The notes under the pieces: model-generated | The model's database searches: none | What the model was told of the DNA's origin: nothing | What the model saw: the letters and a program-made list of their open reading frames with translations, nothing else | DNA from: Streptomyces sp. BR123 | GTDB lineage: Bacteria > Actinomycetota > Actinomycetes > Streptomycetales > Streptomycetaceae | NCBI RefSeq assembly: GCF_013401435.1 | Contig: NZ_JACBGN010000058.1 | Location: 1-34,290, forward strand | DNA length: 34,290 nt | Direction: 5' to 3' | In this document: piece after piece, positions 17,027 to 23,466 of the stretch | Numbering within the stretch: the first letter of the stretch is position 1 | Layout of the letters: the number at the start of each line of letters is the position of its first letter | Program-made: the position numbers and the translations under genes

Positions 17027-17433
17027 GTCAGTCGAATGAAGCTGCTGTCTGTGTGCGTTCCTTCCTGCGGTATCGCATGCTCATCAGAACGGCGCTGGTG
17101 GGCAACTACCCTCAGTTCGACATGCTGGAGCATGTGCTGGAGGCTGTCCGCGCAGGGAAGCTGGAACGAAGGGGGCAGTCGGATGGTGGCTTCTCGTACT
17201 CGGTCCATGGGCGCGGGTGTCGGATGGTCGGACCCGATGGCGCTGAGATTGAGATGGACCTACTCCTGGACGGGTCGGAGGCGTTTGATGCTTGGCGCCT
17301 GGAGGTTTTTGCGCGAAGCGTTGGCATGAGCCCCGTTCCGCCTAAGGGTGACCTTATGCAGGAATGCCGCGACATGACGCAAGAGGGAGTCCTCGATGAG
17401 CCAGAGCCAGGATGGTTCCGCCTCATCGAATGA
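17023..17433 (+). CDS. Putative immunity protein, DUF6896-like
   Basis: A 136-residue protein starting GTG at 17023 with GGAGG seven bases upstream; the start overlaps the stop of the ParB-like tip, so the pair was translationally coupled. It contains FSYSVHGRGCRMVGPDG and FDAWRLEVFAR, which resemble the HG-GC and WRL blocks I associate with DUF6896 proteins found behind polymorphic toxins; that family name is tentative. No signal or membrane segments, so cytoplasmic. Coding is uninterrupted although its toxin is broken. A hairpin at 17446 ends the unit. Confidence 0.75.
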   Translation: MSQSNEAAVCVRSFLRYRMLIRTALVGNYPQFDMLEHVLEAVRAGKLERRGQSDGGFSYSVHGRGCRMVGPDGAEIEMDLLLDGSEAFDAWRLEVFARSVGMSPVPPKGDLMQECRDMTQEGVLDEPEPGWFRLIE

Positions 17434-17445
17434 CGCGTAACGGTT

Positions 17446-17479
17446 GGGTGGGTATTCCATCGGGATGGAATACCCACCC
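17446..17479 (+). terminator. Terminator after DUF6896-like gene
   Basis: Perfect 16-base arms GGGTGGGTATTCCATC / GATGGAATACCCACCC separated by two bases (the inner pairs must open). It starts 12 bases after the stop codon. Confidence 0.75.
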
Positions 17480-17583
17480 CGCAAAGGCGGCCAATCCCGA
17501 AGAACGATGCACCATCGTTGAGAGTCAGTTCGTGCCTCATAAATTGGCGAAAGCTTGCCAGAGTTAGCGTGTAGGAAACCGCA

Positions 17584-17617
17584 GCGGCCCCGCTGGATTG
17601 TTTTCCGGTGGGGCCGC
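17584..17617 (+). terminator. Second hairpin before cassette box B
   Basis: GCGGCCCCGCTGGA / TCCGGTGGGGCCGC with two G-T pairs and a 6-base loop. It resembles the hairpin at 12488 in sequence and in its position just in front of a 33-bp box, so it may belong to the spacer rather than to one gene. Confidence 0.65.
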
Positions 17618-17621
17618 GGGG

Positions 17622-17654
17622 GCGTTTGACGGCAGTAGTTGACGCAGCGGCAAC
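17622..17654 (+). repeat. 33-bp cassette box, copy B
   Basis: GCGTTTGACGGCAGTAGTTG followed by ACGCAGCGGCAAC, two differences from copy A. It lies 91 bases before the next Hint-end repeat, the same distance as in copy A. Confidence 0.75.
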
Positions 17655-17745
17655 ACGGGCGTACGACAGGGCACTTCCATGTACGCCCACGGACAGGCCG
17701 GAATTCGCTGACCAGCGAAAATCCAGGTGACGCCCGCCTGGCGCG

Positions 17746-17796
17746 CACACATACTATGTGCTGGCGGGCGCCATGCCGGTCCTGGTCCACAATTGC
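17746..17796 (+). repeat. 51-bp Hint-end repeat, orphan copy 3
   Basis: Codes HTYYVLAGAMPVLVHNC; 45 of 51 bases equal the master copy by eye. It marks the start of the deaminase-like tip. Confidence 0.85.
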
Positions 17797-18181
17797 GGAC
17801 CTGAGGCTAGAGCAGCAGCGCAATCGGCGCCCGCGGACGCCACAATGAGCGCAGCAGCTCGGTTCCGGGGTAGCGATATGGTTTCCACCGGCCACTCTGG
17901 TCATTCGTCCCGCCCAGGCTATTTCGAACCCGAAATCGATTCTGCTCGCGGATGGCGGGCAGATCGCTGGCCGCGGAGCCGATAACTGTGCTGGGATCCG
18001 GGCTTGCAACGCTCTGATCGCCGAACATGGAGCCGATTTTGAGGGTCAAGTCGGACGCTCACTACGGTTGAGTGACATCGAATTTCTGACCGTCCGCAGT
18101 GCAACGGGCGCCCCGGAAGCGGCGTGCCTATCCTGCCAAAGTGTTCTTGTTTGGCGAGGAGCAACGGGCCTATCGAGGTGA
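17746..18181 (+). pseudogene. Orphan toxin tip 4: YwqJ-like deaminase, frameshifted
   Basis: The Hint remnant continues as GPEARAAAQSAPADATMSAA and onwards; near 17935 the sense changes frame to LLADGGQIAGRGADNCAGIR and ends RSATGAPEAACLSCQSVLV. The CA(E)IRA - AxCLSCQ pair of blocks is what I recognise as a YwqJ-type nucleic-acid deaminase, a fold using a zinc site of one Cys/His-x-Glu and one CxxC motif. Here the expected catalytic Glu is Gly (GGG for a likely GAG, nt about 17990), while CLSC is kept. The stop TGA overlaps the immunity start (GTGA). Frameshift plus lost Glu suggest a dead tip. The following SUKH-3 gene is the usual partner of such deaminases. Confidence 0.65.
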
Positions 18182-18660
18182 AAATAGTGCGCGAGTCGGA
18201 GCTGGAAGAATTCCCCAGCTCGTTTGGCTGGGAGATCGCTGGAACGCGTCCTGCAGCAGATGTCGTCGTGGCAGGTCTGGAGCGTGTCGGCTTCGCCTGC
18301 CATGAGAAGGCAAGGAGCTTCTTGGGTGAATATTTCGCCCTGAAGATCGACCACCTTCCTGCCCTCGTCATCACTGGATCGAGGATCTCAAGCTGGACCA
18401 ATTTCGATCCGTCTGCCGTGTGCACCACCCGTGATGCGGACGTGGCTAGCCGATGCTCAGAGGTCGCTGGCACTGCTCTGTTCCCGATTGGAGTGGACAG
18501 CTTCCATCTGACCGTATATTCGGGAAGTGATGGAAGGTTCTATGCAGGGTTCGATTCATCGGTCTATCAATACGGGCAAGATCGAAATGTGATGTTTTCA
18601 ATGATGAAGGCCGGCGTCCGTCCAATTTTATTGGGCGAGTGGACACTTCCGGGAGGATGA
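18178..18660 (+). CDS. SUKH-3 family immunity protein
   Basis: A 160-residue protein from GTG 18178 (VKIVRESELEEFPSSFGWEI), overlapping the deaminase stop. Blocks ARSFLGEYFAL, NFDPSAV, GTALFPIGVDSFHLTV and GRFYAGF follow the order of the SUKH-3 immunity family, whose members neutralise deaminase and nuclease tips by binding them in the cytoplasm. It is intact although its toxin is broken. It contains a TTA codon (18628-18630), rare in Streptomyces and dependent on the bldA tRNA, and its GC content is well below the backbone; both fit horizontal origin. A hairpin follows at 18748. Confidence 0.8.
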   Translation: MKIVRESELEEFPSSFGWEIAGTRPAADVVVAGLERVGFACHEKARSFLGEYFALKIDHLPALVITGSRISSWTNFDPSAVCTTRDADVASRCSEVAGTALFPIGVDSFHLTVYSGSDGRFYAGFDSSVYQYGQDRNVMFSMMKAGVRPILLGEWTLPGG

Positions 18661-18747
18661 TCCGCCATCGTCGTGCTGGAAGCGGGTTCATTTGTGTTCA
18701 ATGGCCTCTCCGCGGCTGAGGATTCAAAACCCTGAAGAAGCGCGCAC

Positions 18748-18781
18748 GAGCCCTCATCGACAGCGATGTCGATGAGGGCTC
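18748..18781 (+). terminator. Terminator after SUKH-3 gene
   Basis: Perfect 14-bp stem GAGCCCTCATCGAC / GTCGATGAGGGCTC with a 6-base loop. It lies 4 bases before the partial third cassette box. Confidence 0.8.
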
Positions 18782-18784
18782 GAT

Positions 18785-18809
18785 GCCGTTTGACCGCAGG
18801 AGTTGACGC
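18785..18809 (+). repeat. Partial cassette box, copy C
   Basis: GCCGTTTGACCGCAGGAGTTGACGC without the run after it; it matches the first 25 bases of copy B except at three positions and is cut off close to an IS630 fragment. This implies that another toxin unit once followed. Confidence 0.6.
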
Positions 18810-18818
18810 CATTCAGCC

Positions 18819-19043
18819 CACCGGTCCCGCACGGTCCGCGACTGGCTGGCCGATCACGCCGACAGGGTAGAGCTGCACTTCCTGCCGTCGTATTCACCCG
18901 AGCTCAACCCCGACGAACTCGTCAACGCCGACCTCAAACGGAGCCTTCCCGCGAGCAGCAAAGCCCGCACCCAGGCCCAACTTGCCAGCGAGGCCCAACG
19001 GTTCTTCCACCGCCGTCAGCGCCAGCCGGACATCGTCAAGCGC
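18819..19043 (+). pseudogene. IS630-type transposase, C-terminal fragment
   Basis: About 75 codons reading RSRTVRDWLADHADRVELHF, LPSYSPELNPDELVNADLKR and AQRFFHRRQRQPDIVKR, the end of a second IS630-family transposase different from the element at 14081. The final catalytic Glu (NPDEL) is present but the first two acids and all upstream parts are absent. It directly follows the partial cassette box, so its arrival probably truncated the toxin array at this end. Confidence 0.75.
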
Positions 19044-19174
19044 GGAGGTCTCGCCCGCCGTCGGCCGGGGCGCTGGAGGGTGGCTTGAGTGGGGTGCGAG
19101 TGGGGCTCGTATGGATGGGCCCGTGTCGGCCGGCAGGACGGCCGCGGTCACTCCCGCGCGAAGGATGGACGACG

Positions 19175-20368
19175 GTGCAGCAGTATCCCCAGGCAGGGAC
19201 GGTCGAGGACGGGTTCGGCGAGGTTCGGCGGGTGTTCGCGGAGAACTTCGCCGACGGGGAGGAGTTGGGGGCGGCCGTCTGCGTGTACCACCGCGGGCGG
19301 GCCGTGGTGGATCTGTGGGGCGGCTGGGCCGGGCCTGAAAGGACGGATCCCTGGCGGCGGGACACCCTTGCCGTGCTGGCTTCGCCGACCAAGGCGTTGG
19401 TCACCGCCTCCTTCCTGCACCTCGTCGAGCGGGAGGGGCTGGACCTCGACGAGCCGGTCGGTGCGGTGTGGCCCGAGTTCGGTGAGCACGGGAAGGGCTC
19501 CATCACCCCCCGCATGGTTCTGGCGCAGCGGTCCGGGGTCGTCTGTCTGGATCATGCGCCGATCACGCCCGAGGGGCTGAGAGAGCATGCGCCCGTTGCC
19601 CGGGCGCTGGCCGCGGCGCGGCCCGAATGGGAGCCCGGCACCGCGCACGGGTACCACGCCACCACCTACGGGCATCTGCTGAGCGAGCTGATCAGGCGCC
19701 GCACCGGGCTGACCGCCGGCCGGTACTTCGCCCGGCATCTTGCCGGGCCGTTGGGGCTGAATGCCTTCATCGGGCTGCCCCACGACCACCGAGCCGCGCA
19801 CCTCGCCACCATGATGGAGTCCAAGGCCGAGGCCCTCATGGACGGCGCCGACCCCGGGACGGAGCTCGCCATGCTCCGGGCGCTCGGCGACCCCGGCTCG
19901 CTGACCCACCGGGCGATGATCGGCAGCATGCGGCTGTACGACGCCCTCGACCCGGAAGTCGAGGACCCCTCGTACGGCGGGCTGGCCAGTGCGCACGCCC
20001 TCGCCCGGCTGTTCGCCGCCCTGGTGGGGGAGGTGGACGGGTTCAGGGTGGTCGGGCCGCAGGTCACCGCTGAAGTCGCCCGGCCGTACTCCCGTGGCAC
20101 CTGCCGGGTGGTGTTGCTGCCCAGCACCTGGGGGCTCGGTTTCATGCTGCCCGACAGCCCCGTCTTCCCCGCCTCCGCCGGGCTCGGCCCGCGCGCCTTC
20201 GGCTTCGACGGCGCCAACGGCACGTTCGTCTTCGCCGACCCGGACCGCGAGCTCGCCTTCGCGTACGTACAGAACGCCGGCTCGCGCACCATCGGGCGGA
20301 TGAACGACCGCGCGCACCGGCTCGTCGAGGCCCTGCACCGGTCGCTTCAGCCGATTCAGTCGCTCTAG
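19175..20368 (+). CDS. Serine hydrolase, beta-lactamase/EstB-like fold
   Basis: A 397-residue cytoplasmic enzyme of the class C beta-lactamase/esterase superfamily; the nucleophile motif S-x-x-K is SPTK in LAVLASPTKALVTASFLHLV. The second-motif region reads GYHATTYGHLLSEL, with Tyr in place. It ends with a beta-rich GFDGANGTFVFADPDRELAFAY, where family members place the third motif. Probable carboxylesterase or peptidase-like hydrolase; substrate unknown. I chose GTG 19175 (VQQYPQAGTVEDGF) because GAAGGA lies upstream; an ATG at 19115 is possible. It is not visibly linked to the toxin array or the polyketide genes. A T-rich stretch follows the stop. Confidence 0.8.
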   Translation: MQQYPQAGTVEDGFGEVRRVFAENFADGEELGAAVCVYHRGRAVVDLWGGWAGPERTDPWRRDTLAVLASPTKALVTASFLHLVEREGLDLDEPVGAVWPEFGEHGKGSITPRMVLAQRSGVVCLDHAPITPEGLREHAPVARALAAARPEWEPGTAHGYHATTYGHLLSELIRRRTGLTAGRYFARHLAGPLGLNAFIGLPHDHRAAHLATMMESKAEALMDGADPGTELAMLRALGDPGSLTHRAMIGSMRLYDALDPEVEDPSYGGLASAHALARLFAALVGEVDGFRVVGPQVTAEVARPYSRGTCRVVLLPSTWGLGFMLPDSPVFPASAGLGPRAFGFDGANGTFVFADPDRELAFAYVQNAGSRTIGRMNDRAHRLVEALHRSLQPIQSL

Positions 20369-20462
20369 CGGTTTTTTAGAGGGCTTGGAGGGCGGTTCTA
20401 GTGCCCCCTGCGACTTTGGCGCCGCTTGAGTCAGAGTCGATCCCCGATCACCCGGAGGAAAC

Positions 20463-21248
20463 ATGGCGGCCGACGCCGTACGTACTGCACTTGTCACCGG
20501 AGCCACCAGCGGGATCGGCCTGGAGATCGCCGGCCGGCTGGCCCGGGCGGGCCACCGCGTCTTCCTCGGCGCCCGCACCGCCGACCGGGTGGCCGACACC
20601 GTCAAGGCGCTGCGCGCCGAGGGCCTGGAGGTGGACGGCCGGAGCCTGGACGTGACGTCCCGCGAGGACATCACGGCCTTCGTGCACGCGGCGACCGAGC
20701 GGTTCGGGCCCGTCGGCATCCTCGTCAACAACGCCGGCCGCTCCGGCGGCGGGGTCACCCGGGAGGTGTCCGACGAGCTCTGGCTCGACGTGATCAACAC
20801 CAACCTGAACAGCGTCTTCCTGATGACGAAGGACGTCCTCAACCACGGCGGCATGCTGGAGCAGGGCTGGGGCCGCATCATCAACATCGCCTCCACCGGC
20901 GGCAAGCAGGGCGTCCTGCACGGCGCCCCCTACTCGGCCTCCAAGCACGGCGTGGTCGGGTTCACCAAGTCCCTCGGCCTGGAACTGGCCAAGACCGGCG
21001 TCACGGTCAACGCCGTCTGCCCGGGCTTCGTCGAGACCCCGATGGCCGAGCGCGTCCGCGAGACGTACGCCGGCCTGTGGGACGTCACCGTCGACGAGGC
21101 CCACGCCCGGGTCAGCGCCCGCGTGCCGATCGGCCGCTACGTGATGCCCGAGGAGGTCGGCGCGATGGTCGACTACCTCGTGGGTCCGGGCGCCGCCTCC
21201 GTCACCGCGCAGGCCCTCAACGTCTGCGGTGGCCTCGGCAACTACTGA
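20463..21248 (+). CDS. Type II polyketide C9 ketoreductase (ActIII-like)
   Basis: A 261-residue short-chain dehydrogenase that reduces the C9 keto group of the nascent poly-beta-ketone with NADPH. TGATSGIG (residues 12-19) binds the cofactor; catalytic residues are Ser144, Tyr157 and Lys161 (YSASK). It ends with ALNVCGGLGNY, the ending I recall for the actinorhodin ketoreductase. Where that enzyme has the Pro-Gly-Gly motif at 94-96, implicated in stereocontrol, this one has Ser94-Gly-Gly (AGRSGGG). ATG is preceded by CGGAGGAAAC, an excellent ribosome site. It is first of a two-gene plus-strand set with the methyltransferase and converges on the minimal synthase operon. Confidence 0.92.
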   Translation: MAADAVRTALVTGATSGIGLEIAGRLARAGHRVFLGARTADRVADTVKALRAEGLEVDGRSLDVTSREDITAFVHAATERFGPVGILVNNAGRSGGGVTREVSDELWLDVINTNLNSVFLMTKDVLNHGGMLEQGWGRIINIASTGGKQGVLHGAPYSASKHGVVGFTKSLGLELAKTGVTVNAVCPGFVETPMAERVRETYAGLWDVTVDEAHARVSARVPIGRYVMPEEVGAMVDYLVGPGAASVTAQALNVCGGLGNY

Positions 21249-21297
21249 CAGACGTGCTGCTCTTCCCGACTCGCATCCGAAAGGACTCCGCATCCGC

Positions 21298-22050
21298 ATG
21301 GAGAACACCGCAGAGCTGTACCTCGACCTCCTCGAGAAGGTCGTCACCAACCTGATCTACGAGGACGCCCCCATCCCCAACGAGTGGTTTCCCGAGCAGG
21401 CCTTCCGCCCCGAGAACCGCGAGACGGGCACGGACTGGCCCAGCGTCGCCCACACGATGGTCGGGCTGAAGCGCATCCGCAACGTCCGCGACCTCCTCGA
21501 CCGGGTCGTCGCCGACGGCGTACCGGGCGACTTCATCGAGACGGGCGTGTGGCGCGGCGGCGTCTGCATCTTCGCACGCGGCTACCTCAAGGCGCACGGG
21601 ATCACCGACCGGAACGTCTGGCTCGCCGACTCCTTCGAGGGCATCCCCGACACCGGCGAGGAGGGCCACCCCATGGACCGGGAGATGGCCCTGCACCAGT
21701 CGAACCACGTCCTCGGCGTCACCGCCGACACCGTGCGCGAGAACTTCGAGCGGTACGGGCTCCTCGACGACCAGGTCCGCTTCCTGCCCGGCTGGTTCAA
21801 GGACACCCTGCCCACCGCCCCCGTCGAGCGGCTGGCCGTCCTCCGGCTCGACGGCGACCTGTACGAGTCCACCCTCGACGCCCTGGACAACCTCTACCCG
21901 AAGCTGTCCGCCGGCGGATACGTCGTCATCGACGACTACTTCATCCCGGCCTGCCGCAAGGCCGTGGACGAGTTCCGGGAGCGGCACGGCATCACGGACG
22001 GGATCGAGGCCATCGACGACTACAGCGTCTACTGGCGACGTTCCGCCTGA
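21298..22050 (+). CDS. TylF/MycF-family sugar O-methyltransferase
   Basis: A 250-residue SAM- and metal-dependent methyltransferase of the macrocin O-methyltransferase family, which methylates hydroxyls of deoxysugars on glycosylated antibiotics. FIETGVWRGGVCIFARGYL forms the SAM site; LADSFEGIPD, LRLDGDLYEST and GGYVVIDDY supply the acidic metal ligands. ATG 21298 (MENTAELYLDLLEKVV) is chosen because family members begin this way and AAAGGA lies upstream; the frame is open to 21229, within the ketoreductase. It follows the ketoreductase by 49 bases, probably as one transcript ending at the 22087 hairpin. Together with the glycosyltransferase it implies a methylated sugar in the product. Confidence 0.88.
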   Translation: MENTAELYLDLLEKVVTNLIYEDAPIPNEWFPEQAFRPENRETGTDWPSVAHTMVGLKRIRNVRDLLDRVVADGVPGDFIETGVWRGGVCIFARGYLKAHGITDRNVWLADSFEGIPDTGEEGHPMDREMALHQSNHVLGVTADTVRENFERYGLLDDQVRFLPGWFKDTLPTAPVERLAVLRLDGDLYESTLDALDNLYPKLSAGGYVVIDDYFIPACRKAVDEFRERHGITDGIEAIDDYSVYWRRSA

Positions 22051-22086
22051 GCGCCGCCCTGACGCATTCCTTGTTCGAGCGCACCA

Positions 22087-22133
22087 CGAAGTCGGCCTCC
22101 GGGACCCGGTCAGGGTCCCGGAGGCCGACTTCG
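22087..22133. terminator. Bidirectional terminator between convergent operons
   Basis: Perfect 21-bp stem (CGAAGTCGGCCTCCGGGACC... with its complement) and a 5-base loop GGTCA, placed exactly between the stops of the methyltransferase (+) and the aromatase/cyclase (-). With the flanking A- and T-poor ends it should work in both directions. Confidence 0.85.
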
Positions 22134-22156
22134 TCGCAGCGGCGGACGGGGCGCGG

Positions 22157-23098
22157 TCAGCCCGTGTGCCGCCCCGCCAGCTCCAGCGTCGCCCGGCTGT
22201 TGCGGCCGAGTACGTCGCGCAGGTGCCGGCGCGCGTCGGCCAGGGAGGCCTCGGCGCCCAGTTCCTCCCGCACCGCCGCCGGGTTCACTGCCACCGTGTG
22301 CTCGGCGGTGACCTGCGCCCCCGCCCCCGTGTCCGCGAACTCCCAGCGGCCGCTGTGGCCGAGCAGCAGCCGGGGCGGGACCAGCTGCTTGTACGCGATC
22401 CGCTCGCCCGGCACGCACACCCGCACCGAGCGGGTGGTGTGCGCCGAGCCGTCCGCGGTGACGGTGTCCATCTCCATCTCCTGCACCCCGGCCGCGTCCT
22501 CGCTCAGCTCCACGCGGCGCACGTGCGGCAGCCGCTCGGGCCACAGGTCCGCCCGGTGCACGAACGCGTACGCCTCCTGCGCGGTGCGGCCGGGCAGGGT
22601 GACGGTGTCGCTGAAGGAGAACACCAGGTCGCCGGGGCCGGCGCCGAGCCCGGTGGCGAGCTCGGCGATCCGGGCCAGCGCGGCCAGCTCCACCGGGCTG
22701 TTGCGGTCCAGCGCGGCATTGATCCAGGCGGCCGCCTCCGGGTCGTCGCCGACGGCGGTGAAGTCGTGCAGCAGCACGATCTCCGTCCCGCCGCCCGGCC
22801 GCAGCTCGAAGATCCACTCGCCGCCCATCGAGGCGATCGGCGGCGCGCTCTGCTCCTGCTCGAACCGGATCCGGAGGCCCGCCCGGTCCCGCTCGCGCCG
22901 CGAGACCCAGGTCTTCACCTCCCCGCCCACCGACGCCCACAGCCGGAACCGCTCCGTGCGCTCACCGCGCTCCAGGTACTCCGCGGCGACACTGGGCGCG
23001 AACACGGCCGGCCAGCGGCCGACGTCGGCGGCCAGGTCGTACAGCGCCTCCGGCGGGGCGGAGGAGACCAGTGTGTGCCGGGTGTGGTGCCGACCCAT
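22157..23098 (-). CDS. Didomain aromatase/cyclase of type II PKS
   Basis: A 313-residue protein with two SRPBCC (START-like) domains, the ActVII/GrisARO type that closes and dehydrates the first ring of a C9-reduced polyketide. Domain 1 covers about residues 1-150 (ALYDLAADVGRWPAVFAPSV, GGEWIFELRPGG), domain 2 about 165-313 (FSFSDTVTLPGRTAQEAYAF, LLLGHSGRWEFADTG). Two domains go together with a ketoreductase in known pathways, and both are present here. ATG 23098 lies three bases after the ACP stop, so it is the last gene of a tight KS-alpha, CLF, ACP, ARO operon. No second-ring cyclase is seen in the window. Confidence 0.9.
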   Translation of the reverse strand: MGRHHTRHTLVSSAPPEALYDLAADVGRWPAVFAPSVAAEYLERGERTERFRLWASVGGEVKTWVSRRERDRAGLRIRFEQEQSAPPIASMGGEWIFELRPGGGTEIVLLHDFTAVGDDPEAAAWINAALDRNSPVELAALARIAELATGLGAGPGDLVFSFSDTVTLPGRTAQEAYAFVHRADLWPERLPHVRRVELSEDAAGVQEMEMDTVTADGSAHTTRSVRVCVPGERIAYKQLVPPRLLLGHSGRWEFADTGAGAQVTAEHTVAVNPAAVREELGAEASLADARRHLRDVLGRNSRATLELAGRHTG

Positions 23099-23101
23099 CC
23101 G

Positions 23102-23446
23102 TCAGCCCACCGCGACGAGGAGGCCGTTGACCGCGTCCAGCAGCTCCCGCGGGGTGGCGAGCTTGTCCGGGATCTCCACCCCGTAGTCGCGCTGGACGAC
23201 GGACACGGTCTCGATCAGGGCCAGCGAGTCGTAGCCGAGCTCCGCGAACTCGGTGTCGAGGATGTCCCCGTCCAGCTGCCCCTCCTCGCTTCCGGCCGAC
23301 TCGGACAGGATCCGGCGGAGGTCGTCGAGGGTCATGAGGGTCTCACGGGTCTCAGGGGTCTCAGGGGTCTTAGCGGACTCAAGGGACTCAAGGGACTCAA
23401 GAGTCCCGGTGGTCCGTGCGGTCCGAGCGGTCCGGGTGTCGTTCAT
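23102..23446 (-). CDS. Type II PKS acyl carrier protein with repeat extension
   Basis: A 114-residue carrier protein. The core starts at MTLDDLRRILSES (from nt 23335); the phosphopantetheine Ser lies in FAELGYDSLALIE. A normal core of about 78 residues is preceded by a 37-residue extension made of three-residue repeats (TAR TAR, SLE SLE, TPE TPE), coded by a 9-bp tandem repeat. The long form is favoured because AGGAAGAGGAACCAC lies right upstream of the ATG at 23446, whereas no ribosome site precedes the ATG at 23335. It lies 20 bases after the chain-length factor and 3 bases before the aromatase gene. The extension is unusual for a stand-alone carrier protein. Confidence 0.9.
   Translation of the reverse strand: MNDTRTARTARTTGTLESLESLESAKTPETPETRETLMTLDDLRRILSESAGSEEGQLDGDILDTEFAELGYDSLALIETVSVVQRDYGVEIPDKLATPRELLDAVNGLLVAVG
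23340..23438. repeat. 9-bp tandem repeat in ACP 5' end
   Basis: Eleven consecutive 9-bp units in three subfamilies on the plus strand: GTCTCAGGG (four), GACTCAAGG (three), GTCCGNGNG (four). The period keeps the reading frame and codes three residues per unit of the ACP extension. Copy number should be able to change by slippage without frameshift. Confidence 0.9.
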
Positions 23447-23466
23447 TCGTGGTTCCTCTTCCTGTC

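Noticed and set aside
12661..18181. All orphan-tip frameshifts as sequencing errors
   Set aside because: Immunity genes and transposon ends between them read cleanly, and one shift is accompanied by a separate loss of a key residue. Individual sites could still be errors.
20418..20446. TTGAGTC / TCGATCC 11 bases apart upstream of the ketoreductase
   Set aside because: Only two weak heptamers, and they lie so close to the ribosome site that no -10 box would fit after them.
23340..23438. Short regular repeats as a CRISPR-like array
   Set aside because: Nine-base units without spacers, in frame inside a coding sequence; a coding minisatellite.
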